NCBI GenBank assembly: GCA_900552465.1 | Contig: URZO01000005.1 | Span: forward strand, 35,636-99,635 | Source: an uncultured Parabacteroides sp. | Lineage (GTDB): Bacteria > Bacteroidota > Bacteroidia > Bacteroidales > Tannerellaceae | Length of the DNA: 64,000 nt | Direction: 5' to 3' | Shown here: positions 56,411 through 63,232 of the stretch, piece by piece | Layout: the number at the start of each line of letters is the position of its first letter | Position numbering within the stretch: position 1 is the first letter of the stretch | The notes under the pieces: model-generated | Database searches by the model: none | What the model saw: only the letters and a program-made list of their open reading frames with translations | Told to the model about the DNA's origin: nothing | Position numbers and translations under genes: made by a program

Positions 56411-57160
56411 TTATTTATACCTCCAAATGAATCCTCTACACGTTTTCGTAACACCTGATAAACAAGCACATATACGCCCTGTAGAAGTATTATAATGTTT
56501 AGCTGCATCGGTTATTCTGTTCCATTCTCGAATGAATTTTCCATCTTTGTCATATTGAATGATCTTTTTTACTCGCAATGAAACAGGTTCAACTTTACAC
56601 TTCTCATATCGCCAAACATATCCTTTTGCTTGTGGCTCTACTTTTTGACATACTCGCGTCATGCAGCCACTATCAATATTTAATTCACGGCAAGCATCAG
56701 ACATGCAGCCCCATTCTTTTATAAATTCGCCATTTAAAGAGTATTGAAAAACCTTTCGATGTTTACTCGATTCTACTCCAAATTTACCAGAGCATTTTAT
56801 ACGGATAGCACCTAACCTTCGTTTATGAGAAATAGGATTAAGTAAGTTCTCTTTATGAGTTACCCATCTCAGATTTTCAACTCTATTATCTGTAGTAATT
56901 GTGTTGATATGATCTATACAAGGCTTATTATCTCCATTCGGAATGAATGCTTCTGCTACAAGTCTATGAACGAAATATTGCTTACCTTTAAGAGATACAA
57001 CATGATACCCAGATGAATTTGTTATTAATTTTAATAGCTTCACCCCATTATCTTTTGTTGTTATGGATTTGCCGAAATAGTGCATAGATCTGACATTCCC
57101 TTTATTACTAACTTGATACCGACCTTCATACCCTTTAATATCCCTCCAAATTTCTTCCAT
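56411..57160 (-). CDS. HNH homing endonuclease with two NUMOD1 repeats
   Basis: 249 residues. NUMOD4 start EIWRDIKGYEGRYQVSNKGN; HNH core FVHRLVAEAFIPNGDNKPCI and DNRVENLRWVTHKENLL; then two NUMOD1-type repeats (YSLNGEFIKEWGCMSDACRE and YDKDGKFIREWNRITDAAKH). A second, longer homing endonuclease unlike 52935-53471. It begins 1 nt after the DUF1367-like stop and is likely mobile. Confidence 0.9.
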   Translation of the reverse strand: MEEIWRDIKGYEGRYQVSNKGNVRSMHYFGKSITTKDNGVKLLKLITNSSGYHVVSLKGKQYFVHRLVAEAFIPNGDNKPCIDHINTITTDNRVENLRWVTHKENLLNPISHKRRLGAIRIKCSGKFGVESSKHRKVFQYSLNGEFIKEWGCMSDACRELNIDSGCMTRVCQKVEPQAKGYVWRYEKCKVEPVSLRVKKIIQYDKDGKFIREWNRITDAAKHYNTSTGRICACLSGVTKTCRGFIWRYK

Positions 57161-57161
57161 T

Positions 57162-57596
57162 TCAAAAGTTTATTAGATTTTTTGTAAATTCTTCTTCTGA
57201 TATATTTCTTAGGAAAACTGTAAATAAAACCCGTTTCACATTGTCATAAAGGTCCCTAAACTCAAACTCATCCATCTTATCAAAGGCTATGGATTTAGGT
57301 ATATCAACCCAATCTTTCAATCGAATATTATAAACAGTATCACAATATCCAGCAGCTATTTCCACCGTCTTTCTAAAACAGTCTACATTGTGTTTGAAAT
57401 GTTCTACGGTCTTTTCATTCTGATAAGCCCAAGCACAATGTATTAATGCGAAATACTTTTTATGAAGCTCATAATTTCTCGCAAGTGTGATTTTAGCCTT
57501 ATACGTCTGACCGATTTTAAGTTTCTTCTTTTCCTCATAATCTTCATCATAACAAGGCTTCAATCCACTTGAAGTATTAAGTAGAAATATATCCAT
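57162..57596 (-). CDS. DUF1367-like phage protein
   Basis: 144 residues. KIGQTYKAKITLARNYELHK with KYFALIHCAWAYQNEKTVEH matches the DUF1367 core (xARNxxxHRKFFALL). Found next to recombination genes in many phages. Role unknown. Confidence 0.7.
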   Translation of the reverse strand: MDIFLLNTSSGLKPCYDEDYEEKKKLKIGQTYKAKITLARNYELHKKYFALIHCAWAYQNEKTVEHFKHNVDCFRKTVEIAAGYCDTVYNIRLKDWVDIPKSIAFDKMDEFEFRDLYDNVKRVLFTVFLRNISEEEFTKNLINF

Positions 57597-57618
57597 AGTA
57601 CTTATCTTTTACAAAAGA

Positions 57619-58230
57619 TCATGAATAACAGTCTTTTATTTGTTGAAAAATAACTCCTCGATCTTTTATTTCCCGAATTACCTTTTCATCGCGAAGGATT
57701 CTAACTTTTATATATTCATTTGGTTGAATTTCCCTTCTTAAGTTCTCATCATCATCATAGGTTGTAACAGAGAGAAATACCAAATTGCACTCACTCAATT
57801 TGGTGCAGAATAATTGCTCCTGAACTTGATAATAGTAATGCTTATATTTCTTCTTTACATAAGCCAATAAAGCATCAGGATTTTCTTTGTGCTGCTCAAA
57901 TTCAAGGTAGTCGGATAGATAAACAGATTTAAGCTCATCAAAATCAACAACTGTACCTTTCTCGATCTTAGCAAAGTCGAGGCTACATTTAAAAACGTTC
58001 ATTTCTTCCGAGACACAAACATACTGTGCAAAATAGTTGTCCGGAAGAACAAGTAAATATCGATCCTCTAAAATTGCACCTGTTCGAAGCGCGTCTATTG
58101 GGCTGGCTCGGGCATTATAATATGGTTTTATGCCACTTACAAACCTTCTCAAAAGAGAAATATGGGATTGAGAATCTTTCTTACTCATAAGAGCGACAAC
58201 ATCACCACTCCCTATATACATTGTATTCAT
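57619..58230 (-). CDS. YqaJ/lambda-exonuclease-like nuclease
   Basis: 203 residues. ALRTGAILEDRYLLVLPDNY carries an early Glu, CSLDFAKIEKGTVVDFDELK the next acidic positions, and YYYQVQEQLFCTKLSECNLV the QVQxQ motif of YqaJ-like PD-(D/E)xK exonucleases. It overlaps the ERF gene by 4 nt; exonuclease plus annealing protein form a Red-like recombination pair. Confidence 0.75.
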   Translation of the reverse strand: MNTMYIGSGDVVALMSKKDSQSHISLLRRFVSGIKPYYNARASPIDALRTGAILEDRYLLVLPDNYFAQYVCVSEEMNVFKCSLDFAKIEKGTVVDFDELKSVYLSDYLEFEQHKENPDALLAYVKKKYKHYYYQVQEQLFCTKLSECNLVFLSVTTYDDDENLRREIQPNEYIKVRILRDEKVIREIKDRGVIFQQIKDCYS

Positions 58231-58859
58231 AAAAGATTCTTCTTTTTCAGGTTATTATATGTTGTATCAATCTGTTTTGTATTCAAGTCATCAACACTAC
58301 CTACATTGAAGTAAGATAGAATATTCCGGCAATAAACATTGTCTGTCATCAGATAATTTATTACAGCATCTTTCTTCGCATTCGGTTCAATAATTGTTTG
58401 TTCTTTAGACTTGTCTTTATCAGGATCTTCACCCGTCGCAATTTTGTATGCATTCAGCAGTGCATACTTTCGAGCGTAAGTTGAAGCTTTACCAAATCCC
58501 TTGTCAGCCGGATTAAGGCCACGCCCATAGGACTCGACATCGATAAATTCCGAAGTGTTATCAACATTAATAATTCTAAGCGTCATTTTTACGATGTCGG
58601 CATAGTTTACCGCTTCCCCACCATCGGTTTTCTGAACTCTAACAATCTCTGACTTGACAAGTTCCTGTTTTATAGGAATACTAACTAAGCCGAACTTTGT
58701 TTCTGCTTCTTTTACTTCAAGAACTACATCTATATCCTGAACTGCTTTATAAGCATAAGTACCTTTGCCGACAGTCATATTCTTTTCAATATTCTTTATC
58801 TCATTAGAAACGGCTTGTATTCTCTGATAGAGATTAAGAATGCCTGTGTCATTATTCAT
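58227..58859 (-). CDS. erf: ERF-type single-strand annealing protein
   Basis: 210 residues from MNNDTGILNLYQRIQAVSNE; the longer frame to 58940 runs through tRNA-like element f and is rejected. TYAYKAVQDIDVVLEVKEAE and DKGFGKASTYARKYALLNAY are the ERF core motifs; EDPDKDKSKEQ is the acidic linker. It pairs single strands during phage recombination. Confidence 0.9.
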   Translation of the reverse strand: MNNDTGILNLYQRIQAVSNEIKNIEKNMTVGKGTYAYKAVQDIDVVLEVKEAETKFGLVSIPIKQELVKSEIVRVQKTDGGEAVNYADIVKMTLRIINVDNTSEFIDVESYGRGLNPADKGFGKASTYARKYALLNAYKIATGEDPDKDKSKEQTIIEPNAKKDAVINYLMTDNVYCRNILSYFNVGSVDDLNTKQIDTTYNNLKKKNLL

Positions 58860-58887
58860 ACTTGAAAATTTATTAGTTAATACTATG

Positions 58888-58949
58888 TCAGCCTCCGGGA
58901 ATCGAACCCAGTCCAGCCTCGCTTGGCAAGGAGAAAACATTCAGGCCGC
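58888..58949 (-). ncRNA. tRNA-like element (f), 62 nt
   Basis: T-arm CTGGG-TTCGATT-CCCGG (one G-U) and acceptor-like GCGGCCT/AGGCTGA (six of seven pairs), joined by a 31-nt linker with a CTTG/CAAG hairpin. Ends 28 nt before the erf ATG. The stretch CTTGxCAAGCGAGxCTG is shared with the DNA next to element b. Confidence 0.5.
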
Positions 58950-58996
58950 CCCGGTCAACCCGGTTAAGCAACTTATTAATAAACAGCCTTCACAGG

Positions 58997-59290
58997 TTAG
59001 TTAAATTCATTCTCTTTCAACCATGACTCAAAATCGTCACGATTGATAATTACGTTTCGTCCTTTCTTGACGCAACGAAGAGAACCATCACGAAGTGCAT
59101 TAGCAACTTTCCGGCGGGAACCGGCTTCACGTTCTGCCTCTGATCGGTTCATTGTAGGTTTAAGTACACCTATTGTTCTAAGAGTAGTTCGAACTGTTTC
59201 AGTGATAAGCCTTTTTGATTTACTCTCTGCGTATTGTTCTGCAATGTCCAATACCTCTAAAGGGGAGTACATTCTATTTTCAAGTGTCAT
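58997..59290 (-). CDS. excisionase-like DNA-binding protein
   Basis: 97 residues. A helical N-terminus (YSPLEVLDIAEQYAESKSKR) is followed by a winged-helix excisionase/helix-turn-helix 17 pattern: AGSRRKVANALRDGSLRCVK, then KGRNVIINRDDFESWL. Such proteins direct excision or act as small regulators. Overlaps the previous gene by 4 nt. Confidence 0.7.
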   Translation of the reverse strand: MTLENRMYSPLEVLDIAEQYAESKSKRLITETVRTTLRTIGVLKPTMNRSEAEREAGSRRKVANALRDGSLRCVKKGRNVIINRDDFESWLKENEFN

Positions 59291-59679
59291 ACTGCTAATG
59301 GCATATTGCGCCCTCTCGCTCTTATACGGATACGGGCGATAAGTTCTACATTGGCGTTAGAACGGGTTCGGATTCTTTGCCGTCTCATGTCAAAATGACT
59401 ATCTAAACAAAGAATTATCAAAAGAACACAAGCAACAGCTGATCTCATGGCTGGTGTAAAATCCAGTATCAACCTGATGCCGGATAACCTTTCAGCCAAT
59501 TTTAGTGCTAATTCCCTCCCATTCCGAACGCCCAAAATCAAAAATGCCGTCTGAAGCTGGTTATTTATCGTGCTTACTGCACGATGCTTCAATACGGCAA
59601 TCTCCTTTTTCTCATACCCGGCAGCGTACATCTGTGCTGTGATGTCACATTCAGGTGTTAGTTCGGTGAAAACTTCCAT
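59287..59679 (-). CDS. LuxR/GerE-type helix-turn-helix protein
   Basis: 130 residues. MEVFTELTPECDITAQMYAA-GYEKKEIAVLKHRAVSTINN with QLQTAFLILGVRNGRELALK fits a LuxR-type helix-turn-helix. The C-terminal part has a hydrophobic stretch (RSAVACVLLIILCLD) and a basic tail. LuxR-type domains bind ~20-bp palindromes; this is a candidate for the ACGACAAT-N6-ATTGTCGT sites. Candidate only. Confidence 0.65.
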   Translation of the reverse strand: MEVFTELTPECDITAQMYAAGYEKKEIAVLKHRAVSTINNQLQTAFLILGVRNGRELALKLAERLSGIRLILDFTPAMRSAVACVLLIILCLDSHFDMRRQRIRTRSNANVELIARIRIRARGRNMPLAV

Positions 59680-59698
59680 AATCGTGTGTGTTGATTGG

Positions 59699-59926
59699 TT
59701 AAGTCTTCTCTATATTATTAATGATATAAAGAAACCCCACCCTACTGTTTTTCGAAACAGAATACGGAGGTTTCCCTTCTTTGGTTTTCACCCCATCTTT
59801 ACGAAGATCATTATTAATACGTAAAGCCTCAGAGCGAAAGCCCATCACATCCGACACTTCAGACAACGGGATCGCTTTAGGCTTACCCGGTTTTACTTTC
59901 AAAATTGTTTCTCTGATTGTTGCCAT
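59699..59926 (-). CDS. small DNA-binding-like protein
   Basis: 75 residues. MATIRETILKVKPGKPKAIP, SEVSDVMGFRSEALRINNDL and RKDGVKTKEGKPPYSVSKNS suggest a winged helix. tRNA-like element g ends 24 nt upstream of its ATG. Confidence 0.6.
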   Translation of the reverse strand: MATIRETILKVKPGKPKAIPLSEVSDVMGFRSEALRINNDLRKDGVKTKEGKPPYSVSKNSRVGFLYIINNIEKT

Positions 59927-59950
59927 AAATTGTAATTTTAAATTGATTGT

Positions 59951-60030
59951 GGACAGTGCCGGAGTCGAACCGGCCTCATGGATTATTGGTGCACCTCACC
60001 ATAGTTTCAGCCCACGAAACATAACCGCCC
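59951..60030 (-). ncRNA. tRNA-like element (g), 80 nt
   Basis: Acceptor GGGCGGT/ACTGTCC (two G-U), D-like arm GTTTC-GTGGGCT-GAAAC, and perfect T-arm GCCGG-TTCGACT-CCGGC. The central hairpin TGGTG-AGGTG-CACCA has a 5-nt loop, so there is no standard anticodon loop. Both ends nearly equal those of element d, the middle does not. Confidence 0.65.
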
Positions 60031-60080
60031 GTTTGCCGGGACTTTCACCCGACTGCTTTTTAACATGAACGAATAAGAAA

Positions 60081-60257
60081 CTACTCAATTAGTATTACTA
60101 AACCTTTCACCATATCACGAAAGGCAGAGAACTTCTTTTCCACTTCTCTGGCTTTGTTGTACCACAAATCCGAATCTTCTTTTACTCTCTTCAAATCAGA
60201 TTCCAGGCTTTCAATCTTTGAAAGCAACTCTTCTTTTGTCAAATCTTTTGTTTCCAT
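60081..60257 (-). CDS. small coiled-coil protein (58 residues)
   Basis: METKDLTKEELLSKIESLES, DLKRVKEDSDLWYNKAREVE and a hydrophobic C-terminus. Shorter than 60 codons. It starts 16 nt after the membrane protein stop. Role unknown. Confidence 0.6.
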   Translation of the reverse strand: METKDLTKEELLSKIESLESDLKRVKEDSDLWYNKAREVEKKFSAFRDMVKGLVILIE

Positions 60258-60273
60258 ATATTTATGTATTTGA

Positions 60274-60453
60274 TTACCACTTCTTTTCTTTATAGGTCAC
60301 TATTGTAAGGATCACCGCCATCACACAATAAAATGCGTGAAACGGATTGAAGAATGTTCCGATAAAACATACCACGGCAAGTAAAGCCGTTATAATACAG
60401 ATTGCGGCCTGGATAGGTGAAACAAACTGTATAGAATCAATTATCTTTTTCAT
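60274..60453 (-). CDS. small membrane protein (59 residues)
   Basis: MKKIIDSIQFVSPIQAAICI, two hydrophobic helices (AAICIITALLAVVCFIG and HAFYCVMAVILTIV), and a basic end YKEKKW. tRNA-like element h ends 21 nt upstream of its ATG. Role unknown. Confidence 0.6.
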   Translation of the reverse strand: MKKIIDSIQFVSPIQAAICIITALLAVVCFIGTFFNPFHAFYCVMAVILTIVTYKEKKW

Positions 60454-60474
60454 AAGTGTTAGAATTTATTTGTG

Positions 60475-60518
60475 CCCTTTGGTGGATTCGATCCACAGCA
60501 TCACGCTTTTTCAAAGGG
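60475..60518 (-). ncRNA. minimal tRNA-like element (h), 44 nt
   Basis: Perfect acceptor CCCTTTG/CAAAGGG and T-arm GTGG-ATCGAAT-CCAC. The linker has GCG-TGA-TGC, a tiny hairpin also found in element i. Ends 21 nt before the ATG at 60453. Confidence 0.65.
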
Positions 60519-60559
60519 TTTTCTTAACTTTACAGTGCAAAACATAAAAATTAAGATGT

Positions 60560-60757
60560 ATGAAAAATTTTATTGAAGTAACTGTAAATGATACGAAGCG
60601 ATTGATCAATATCAACACAATTAGCTACATTAAAGAATCGAAGCGCGATAAAACAGAAATTATACTTTTGCCTTCGGGAGACAAAGGCGTTTCTCGTTAC
60701 CTCGCAGTCAAAGAGACTTATGATGAAATCAAGTCTCTGATTCAGGAAGCCCTTTAA
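60560..60757 (+). CDS. FlbD-like small protein
   Basis: 65 residues. MKNFIEVTVNDTKRLININT, then IKESKRDKTEIILLPSGDKG. The short beta-rich form resembles the FlbD family of small proteins, also found outside flagellar systems. Plus-strand gene within the minus-strand early operon, overlapping 60729-60893 by 29 nt. A TAACTTTA -7-like box is 25-30 nt upstream. Confidence 0.6.
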   Translation: MKNFIEVTVNDTKRLININTISYIKESKRDKTEIILLPSGDKGVSRYLAVKETYDEIKSLIQEAL

Positions 60758-60893
60758 CCCATTCGTAAATTTTGTTGGCGGTATGGTAGATATAATCATA
60801 ATGAGCATCTGTCTTTGCCGCCAACTTTACACACCACTTGCGCAATCTCATATCATTGCACTTTTTGAAATACCGAATTAATCTTCTAATCAT
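60729..60893 (-). CDS. small basic protein (54 residues)
   Basis: MIRRLIRYFKKCNDMRLRKW, then CVKLAAKTDAHYDYIYHTAN. Basic N-terminus, aromatic middle. The ATG overlaps the previous stop (8 nt). Its end overlaps the plus-strand gene. Confidence 0.6.
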   Translation of the reverse strand: MIRRLIRYFKKCNDMRLRKWCVKLAAKTDAHYDYIYHTANKIYEWVKGLPESET

Positions 60894-61356
60894 CTTTCTT
60901 TCTATTTTGAATAAGAACTAATCTAAACATATCAGTAGTTGCCTCTGCAAAGAGGCTATGCAAATCAAATTTTTTATATGGAGATAACAGACTTGCAATT
61001 CTTTTGTACTCTAAAACATTCCCCATAGGATCCCATACTATTCTTATACGAATGCCACGCACAACCAAAGTCCCACCAATACCTAAAACAGTTGTCCCTG
61101 TTACATCTTTCAGTATCTTATCTATATGAACTTTTAATCCCGTGACAGTTTCATATTTATCAGATCCAATCATTTCAGAAAAATCAAATTCATTAAACAC
61201 CACATCCGGTAATAAAACTTTATCCACGGCCCCAAAATACGGTTGATATTCCTTTATGTAATTCATTGTATTTCTCAAAATACGATATGTATCACAATCT
61301 TTTTCACTACTGCGTAATGCCGCTTCTATCATACTCAAAATCACCTCATTTTCCAT
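60886..61356 (-). CDS. phage protein of unknown function
   Basis: 156 residues from MENEVILSMIEAALRSSEKD; the start at 61386 lies inside tRNA-like element i and is rejected. A helical N-terminus, then NEFDFSEMIGSDKYETVTGL, and a beta-hairpin VLGIGGTLVVRGIRIRIVWD. No family recognised. Confidence 0.65.
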   Translation of the reverse strand: MENEVILSMIEAALRSSEKDCDTYRILRNTMNYIKEYQPYFGAVDKVLLPDVVFNEFDFSEMIGSDKYETVTGLKVHIDKILKDVTGTTVLGIGGTLVVRGIRIRIVWDPMGNVLEYKRIASLLSPYKKFDLHSLFAEATTDMFRLVLIQNRKKDD

Positions 61357-61377
61357 ATATAAATTATTTAAAATTGT

Positions 61378-61422
61378 GCCCAGCAACCGATCCGATCGGC
61401 AGCGTCACGCATTATGCCGGGC
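61378..61422 (-). ncRNA. minimal tRNA-like element (i), 45 nt
   Basis: Acceptor GCCCGGC/GCTGGGC (all seven pair, one G-U), linker with GCG-TGA-CGC, and T-arm GCCG-ATCGGAT-CGGT. Same architecture as element h although the acceptor and T-stem sequences differ. Ends 21 nt before the ATG at 61356. Confidence 0.65.
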
Positions 61423-61651
61423 TATATATTAAAGCAGTATTCGGTAGACCGCTAACGATCCGGGACAAGTCAACCGGATATCACGGACACGACGTTATAC
61501 CCAATACTGCCAACCTTATTACCTTCATTAATAAGTTAGTTTATTATCCTTTCGTTTCAACCCCATTTCTGCGGGTACTAAGGTGTAAGTACGAGAAAGA
61601 ACTAACAGAAGTGACCGGGTGAGATATTCTCTACGCCCACCCGACCGGGCT
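61423..61651 (-). other. gap with hairpins, no gene supported
   Basis: Contains ATCCGG/CCGGAT-type pairing near 61478-61500 and CGGGTG/CACCCG (61616-61643) after the SH3-like gene. Only short frames (15 codons or fewer) begin with ATG on the minus strand. Confidence 0.5.
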
Positions 61652-61966
61652 TTAGTAAGCCGTTATGAAGTTTTCTACTTTGAATGATCTAAATCCATTC
61701 GCATCGACATCGAAGTAGCGTACAGTTTTGTAGTTTTCTGATCCAGTGCCTTTGATAAGGTTCTGGACGTCTTTAAGCGTGCCTTTTGCTTTGCGAAGTG
61801 AACCGTCTGCCTTTTCGTAAGCGAACGTTACAATACCTTTGTGCATTTGTCTTGTCAACCGATATAAAGCCCAAGCATGAGAAAGACATACTGCGAACGC
61901 TTTACCTGTTGCTGCCATTAGTTCGTAGGCCATGCAAAAAACCTTGTGTCTGAAATTAGTTTTCAT
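61652..61966 (-). CDS. SH3-barrel-like small protein (switch D)
   Basis: 104 residues. FAVCLSHAWALYRLTRQMHK, TFAYEKADGSLRKAKGTLKD and a C-terminal FDVDANGFRSFKVENFITAY are clearly related to 20002-20337. Second gene leftward from switch D. Confidence 0.75.
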   Translation of the reverse strand: MKTNFRHKVFCMAYELMAATGKAFAVCLSHAWALYRLTRQMHKGIVTFAYEKADGSLRKAKGTLKDVQNLIKGTGSENYKTVRYFDVDANGFRSFKVENFITAY

Positions 61967-61987
61967 AATCGTGTGTGTGTTTATGTG

Positions 61988-62197
61988 TTAGTAATTATAT
62001 TCGTAAATCTCTGGGGTGAGATATTCAACTTCTCTTTCGAGAGATTCTATTTCTTCAGAGAGGATTTTCACGATCTCTGACTTACTATCTACATTATACA
62101 TGTAGCAGGCTTTTTCGTCTGTCATTGCCTTAATCTCTGCAAGTTCTGCTTTTGAACTGTTGAGTTCTGCAAGTGCTGTTTCGTAATTTCGTGCCAT
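61988..62197 (-). CDS. small coiled-coil protein (switch D)
   Basis: 69 residues. ARNYETALAELNSSKAELAE, IKAMTDEKACYMYNVDSKSE and EYLTPEIYEYNY. Corresponds in position, and loosely in the MTDEx(A/I)CxxYNxD part, to the 46-residue switch-associated family. Confidence 0.7.
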   Translation of the reverse strand: MARNYETALAELNSSKAELAEIKAMTDEKACYMYNVDSKSEIVKILSEEIESLEREVEYLTPEIYEYNY

Positions 62198-62279
62198 ACC
62201 GTGAATTTTAATATGTTTATACTATTGCCTATCAAACCGTATTTGCTAACTTTGCCTGTGATAGCGTTATCAATTGTTT

Positions 62280-62393
62280 GATGATGCAAATATACTACCA
62301 TAATTCAGTAAAACAAAACATTTACTGCTTTTATTCAGTATATAAACATTATTTAACCTTAGCGCGGTTTCGCGTACATTATATAGAGTAGTT
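62280..62393. promoter_or_regulatory. promoter region of switch D
   Basis: Minus-strand TATATTTG (62287-62294) fires into 61988-62197. (T)TTACTG/CAGTA(A) half-sites occur at about 62305, 62321 and 62335, similar to the CI operator. CGCG-GTTT-CGCG (62363-62374) precedes the plus-strand gene. Confidence 0.55.
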
Positions 62394-62813
62394 ATGAAGA
62401 AAGACATATACATAGGTTGCATTGAGGTACTGCATTCTTTGTCACCCGATAAACACGGCAAAGAGGATGATATTATTAATGCGTTGTCAAAAAAAGCTAT
62501 TTATGTATTAGTCAAAAACGAACTTCTCGCTCATGATGCTGTAAGAAGGAACGGGTTTGGAGGATTGTCTATGAATGATAAGACTCAATCTCTAATCGCT
62601 TCGAGGTATTTTGAAAATTTGATTGAAGATATTGAAAAGAATGAATATGACAGAGGGCTTGACAACAAAAGTAAATATATCGGCATAAAATATACCAGAT
62701 ACGCTTTTTGGCTTTCTTTTATTTCGTTAATCATCTCAATATTAGCAACAACTCCCCTTCCTAAACATTTTTACGGATGGGTTGCTAATATGTTTAGAAC
62801 TTGTTTTTCTTAG
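62394..62813 (+). CDS. membrane protein of switch D
   Basis: 139 residues. MKKDIYIGCIEVLHSLSPDK, an NELLAHDAVRRNGFGGLSMN middle, and a C-terminal membrane helix (YAFWLSFISLIISILATTPL). It lies where other switches have XRE plus effector, but no XRE gene is next to it. Possibly another exclusion protein. Confidence 0.6.
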   Translation: MKKDIYIGCIEVLHSLSPDKHGKEDDIINALSKKAIYVLVKNELLAHDAVRRNGFGGLSMNDKTQSLIASRYFENLIEDIEKNEYDRGLDNKSKYIGIKYTRYAFWLSFISLIISILATTPLPKHFYGWVANMFRTCFS

Positions 62814-62825
62814 CTGCTCTTTGAT

Positions 62826-63080
62826 TTATTCTGTAGTTTCTGTTTTAGTAGGAGCGACTTTATCTACGCTTATCGTATCATCCTTCACCTTGAAAAAGAT
62901 AGTGACATATACGAAAGCGAATAATAAACAAAAACAAACTATACGAAAAGGAATCTTCCATATTGTTCGTTCAAGTTTAATGTCCAAACATACTAAAAAA
63001 TAGACAAACCAACAGATCAATCCTACAGCTATCAGAAATACAATAGTAGTGAGAAATACGATAATATATGTCATATCCAT
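62826..63080 (-). CDS. two-helix membrane protein divergent from the repressor
   Basis: 84 residues from MDMTYIIVFLTTIVFLIAVG; the longer frame to 63242 crosses the operator and is rejected. Two membrane helices (to ~30 and ~42-62), then a polar tail VDKVAPTKTETTE. Transcribed from the repressed promoter at 63196, so it would be made on induction or early infection. Confidence 0.6.
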   Translation of the reverse strand: MDMTYIIVFLTTIVFLIAVGLICWFVYFLVCLDIKLERTIWKIPFRIVCFCLLFAFVYVTIFFKVKDDTISVDKVAPTKTETTE

Positions 63081-63106
63081 AGTAATAAAGCAAAGCGACA
63101 ACCCCA

Positions 63107-63185
63107 AAGTTGCGGTTTGAGGAAGTCGCCTATATAATCCCTTGCGGGAACAGTTAAACAATTTAGTCGGTATCATCCGCAACTT
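63107..63185 (-). ncRNA. structured leader: 9-bp stem enclosing GNRA hairpin
   Basis: AAGTTGCGG (63107-63115)/CCGCAACTT (63177-63185) closes a loop that contains TCCC-GCAA-GGGA (63138-63149, minus strand). It starts within about 3 nt of the predicted 5' end of the leftward transcript and ends 26 nt before the ATG at 63080. Confidence 0.6.
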
Positions 63186-63195
63186 GATACAGACG

Positions 63196-63219
63196 CAAAT
63201 ATACTGATAAATATCAGTA
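63196..63219. promoter_or_regulatory. repressor operator over the leftward promoter
   Basis: A perfect palindrome TACTGATA-AA-TATCAGTA (63202-63219) overlaps the minus-strand -7 box TATATTTG (63196-63203). Binding would block leftward transcription. It is 13 bp from the repressor ATG. Confidence 0.8.
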
Positions 63220-63232
63220 AACACAACAGAAA

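Noticed and set aside
58860..58940. Longer ERF start at 58940
   Set aside because: The extra residues are encoded by tRNA-like element f.
59951..60030. Functional tRNA at element g
   Set aside because: The central hairpin has a 5-nt loop; no valid anticodon arm.
61266..61622. 118-residue plus-strand frame
   Set aside because: Half of it is antisense to 60886-61356 and half is structured intergenic DNA; no promoter or start context.
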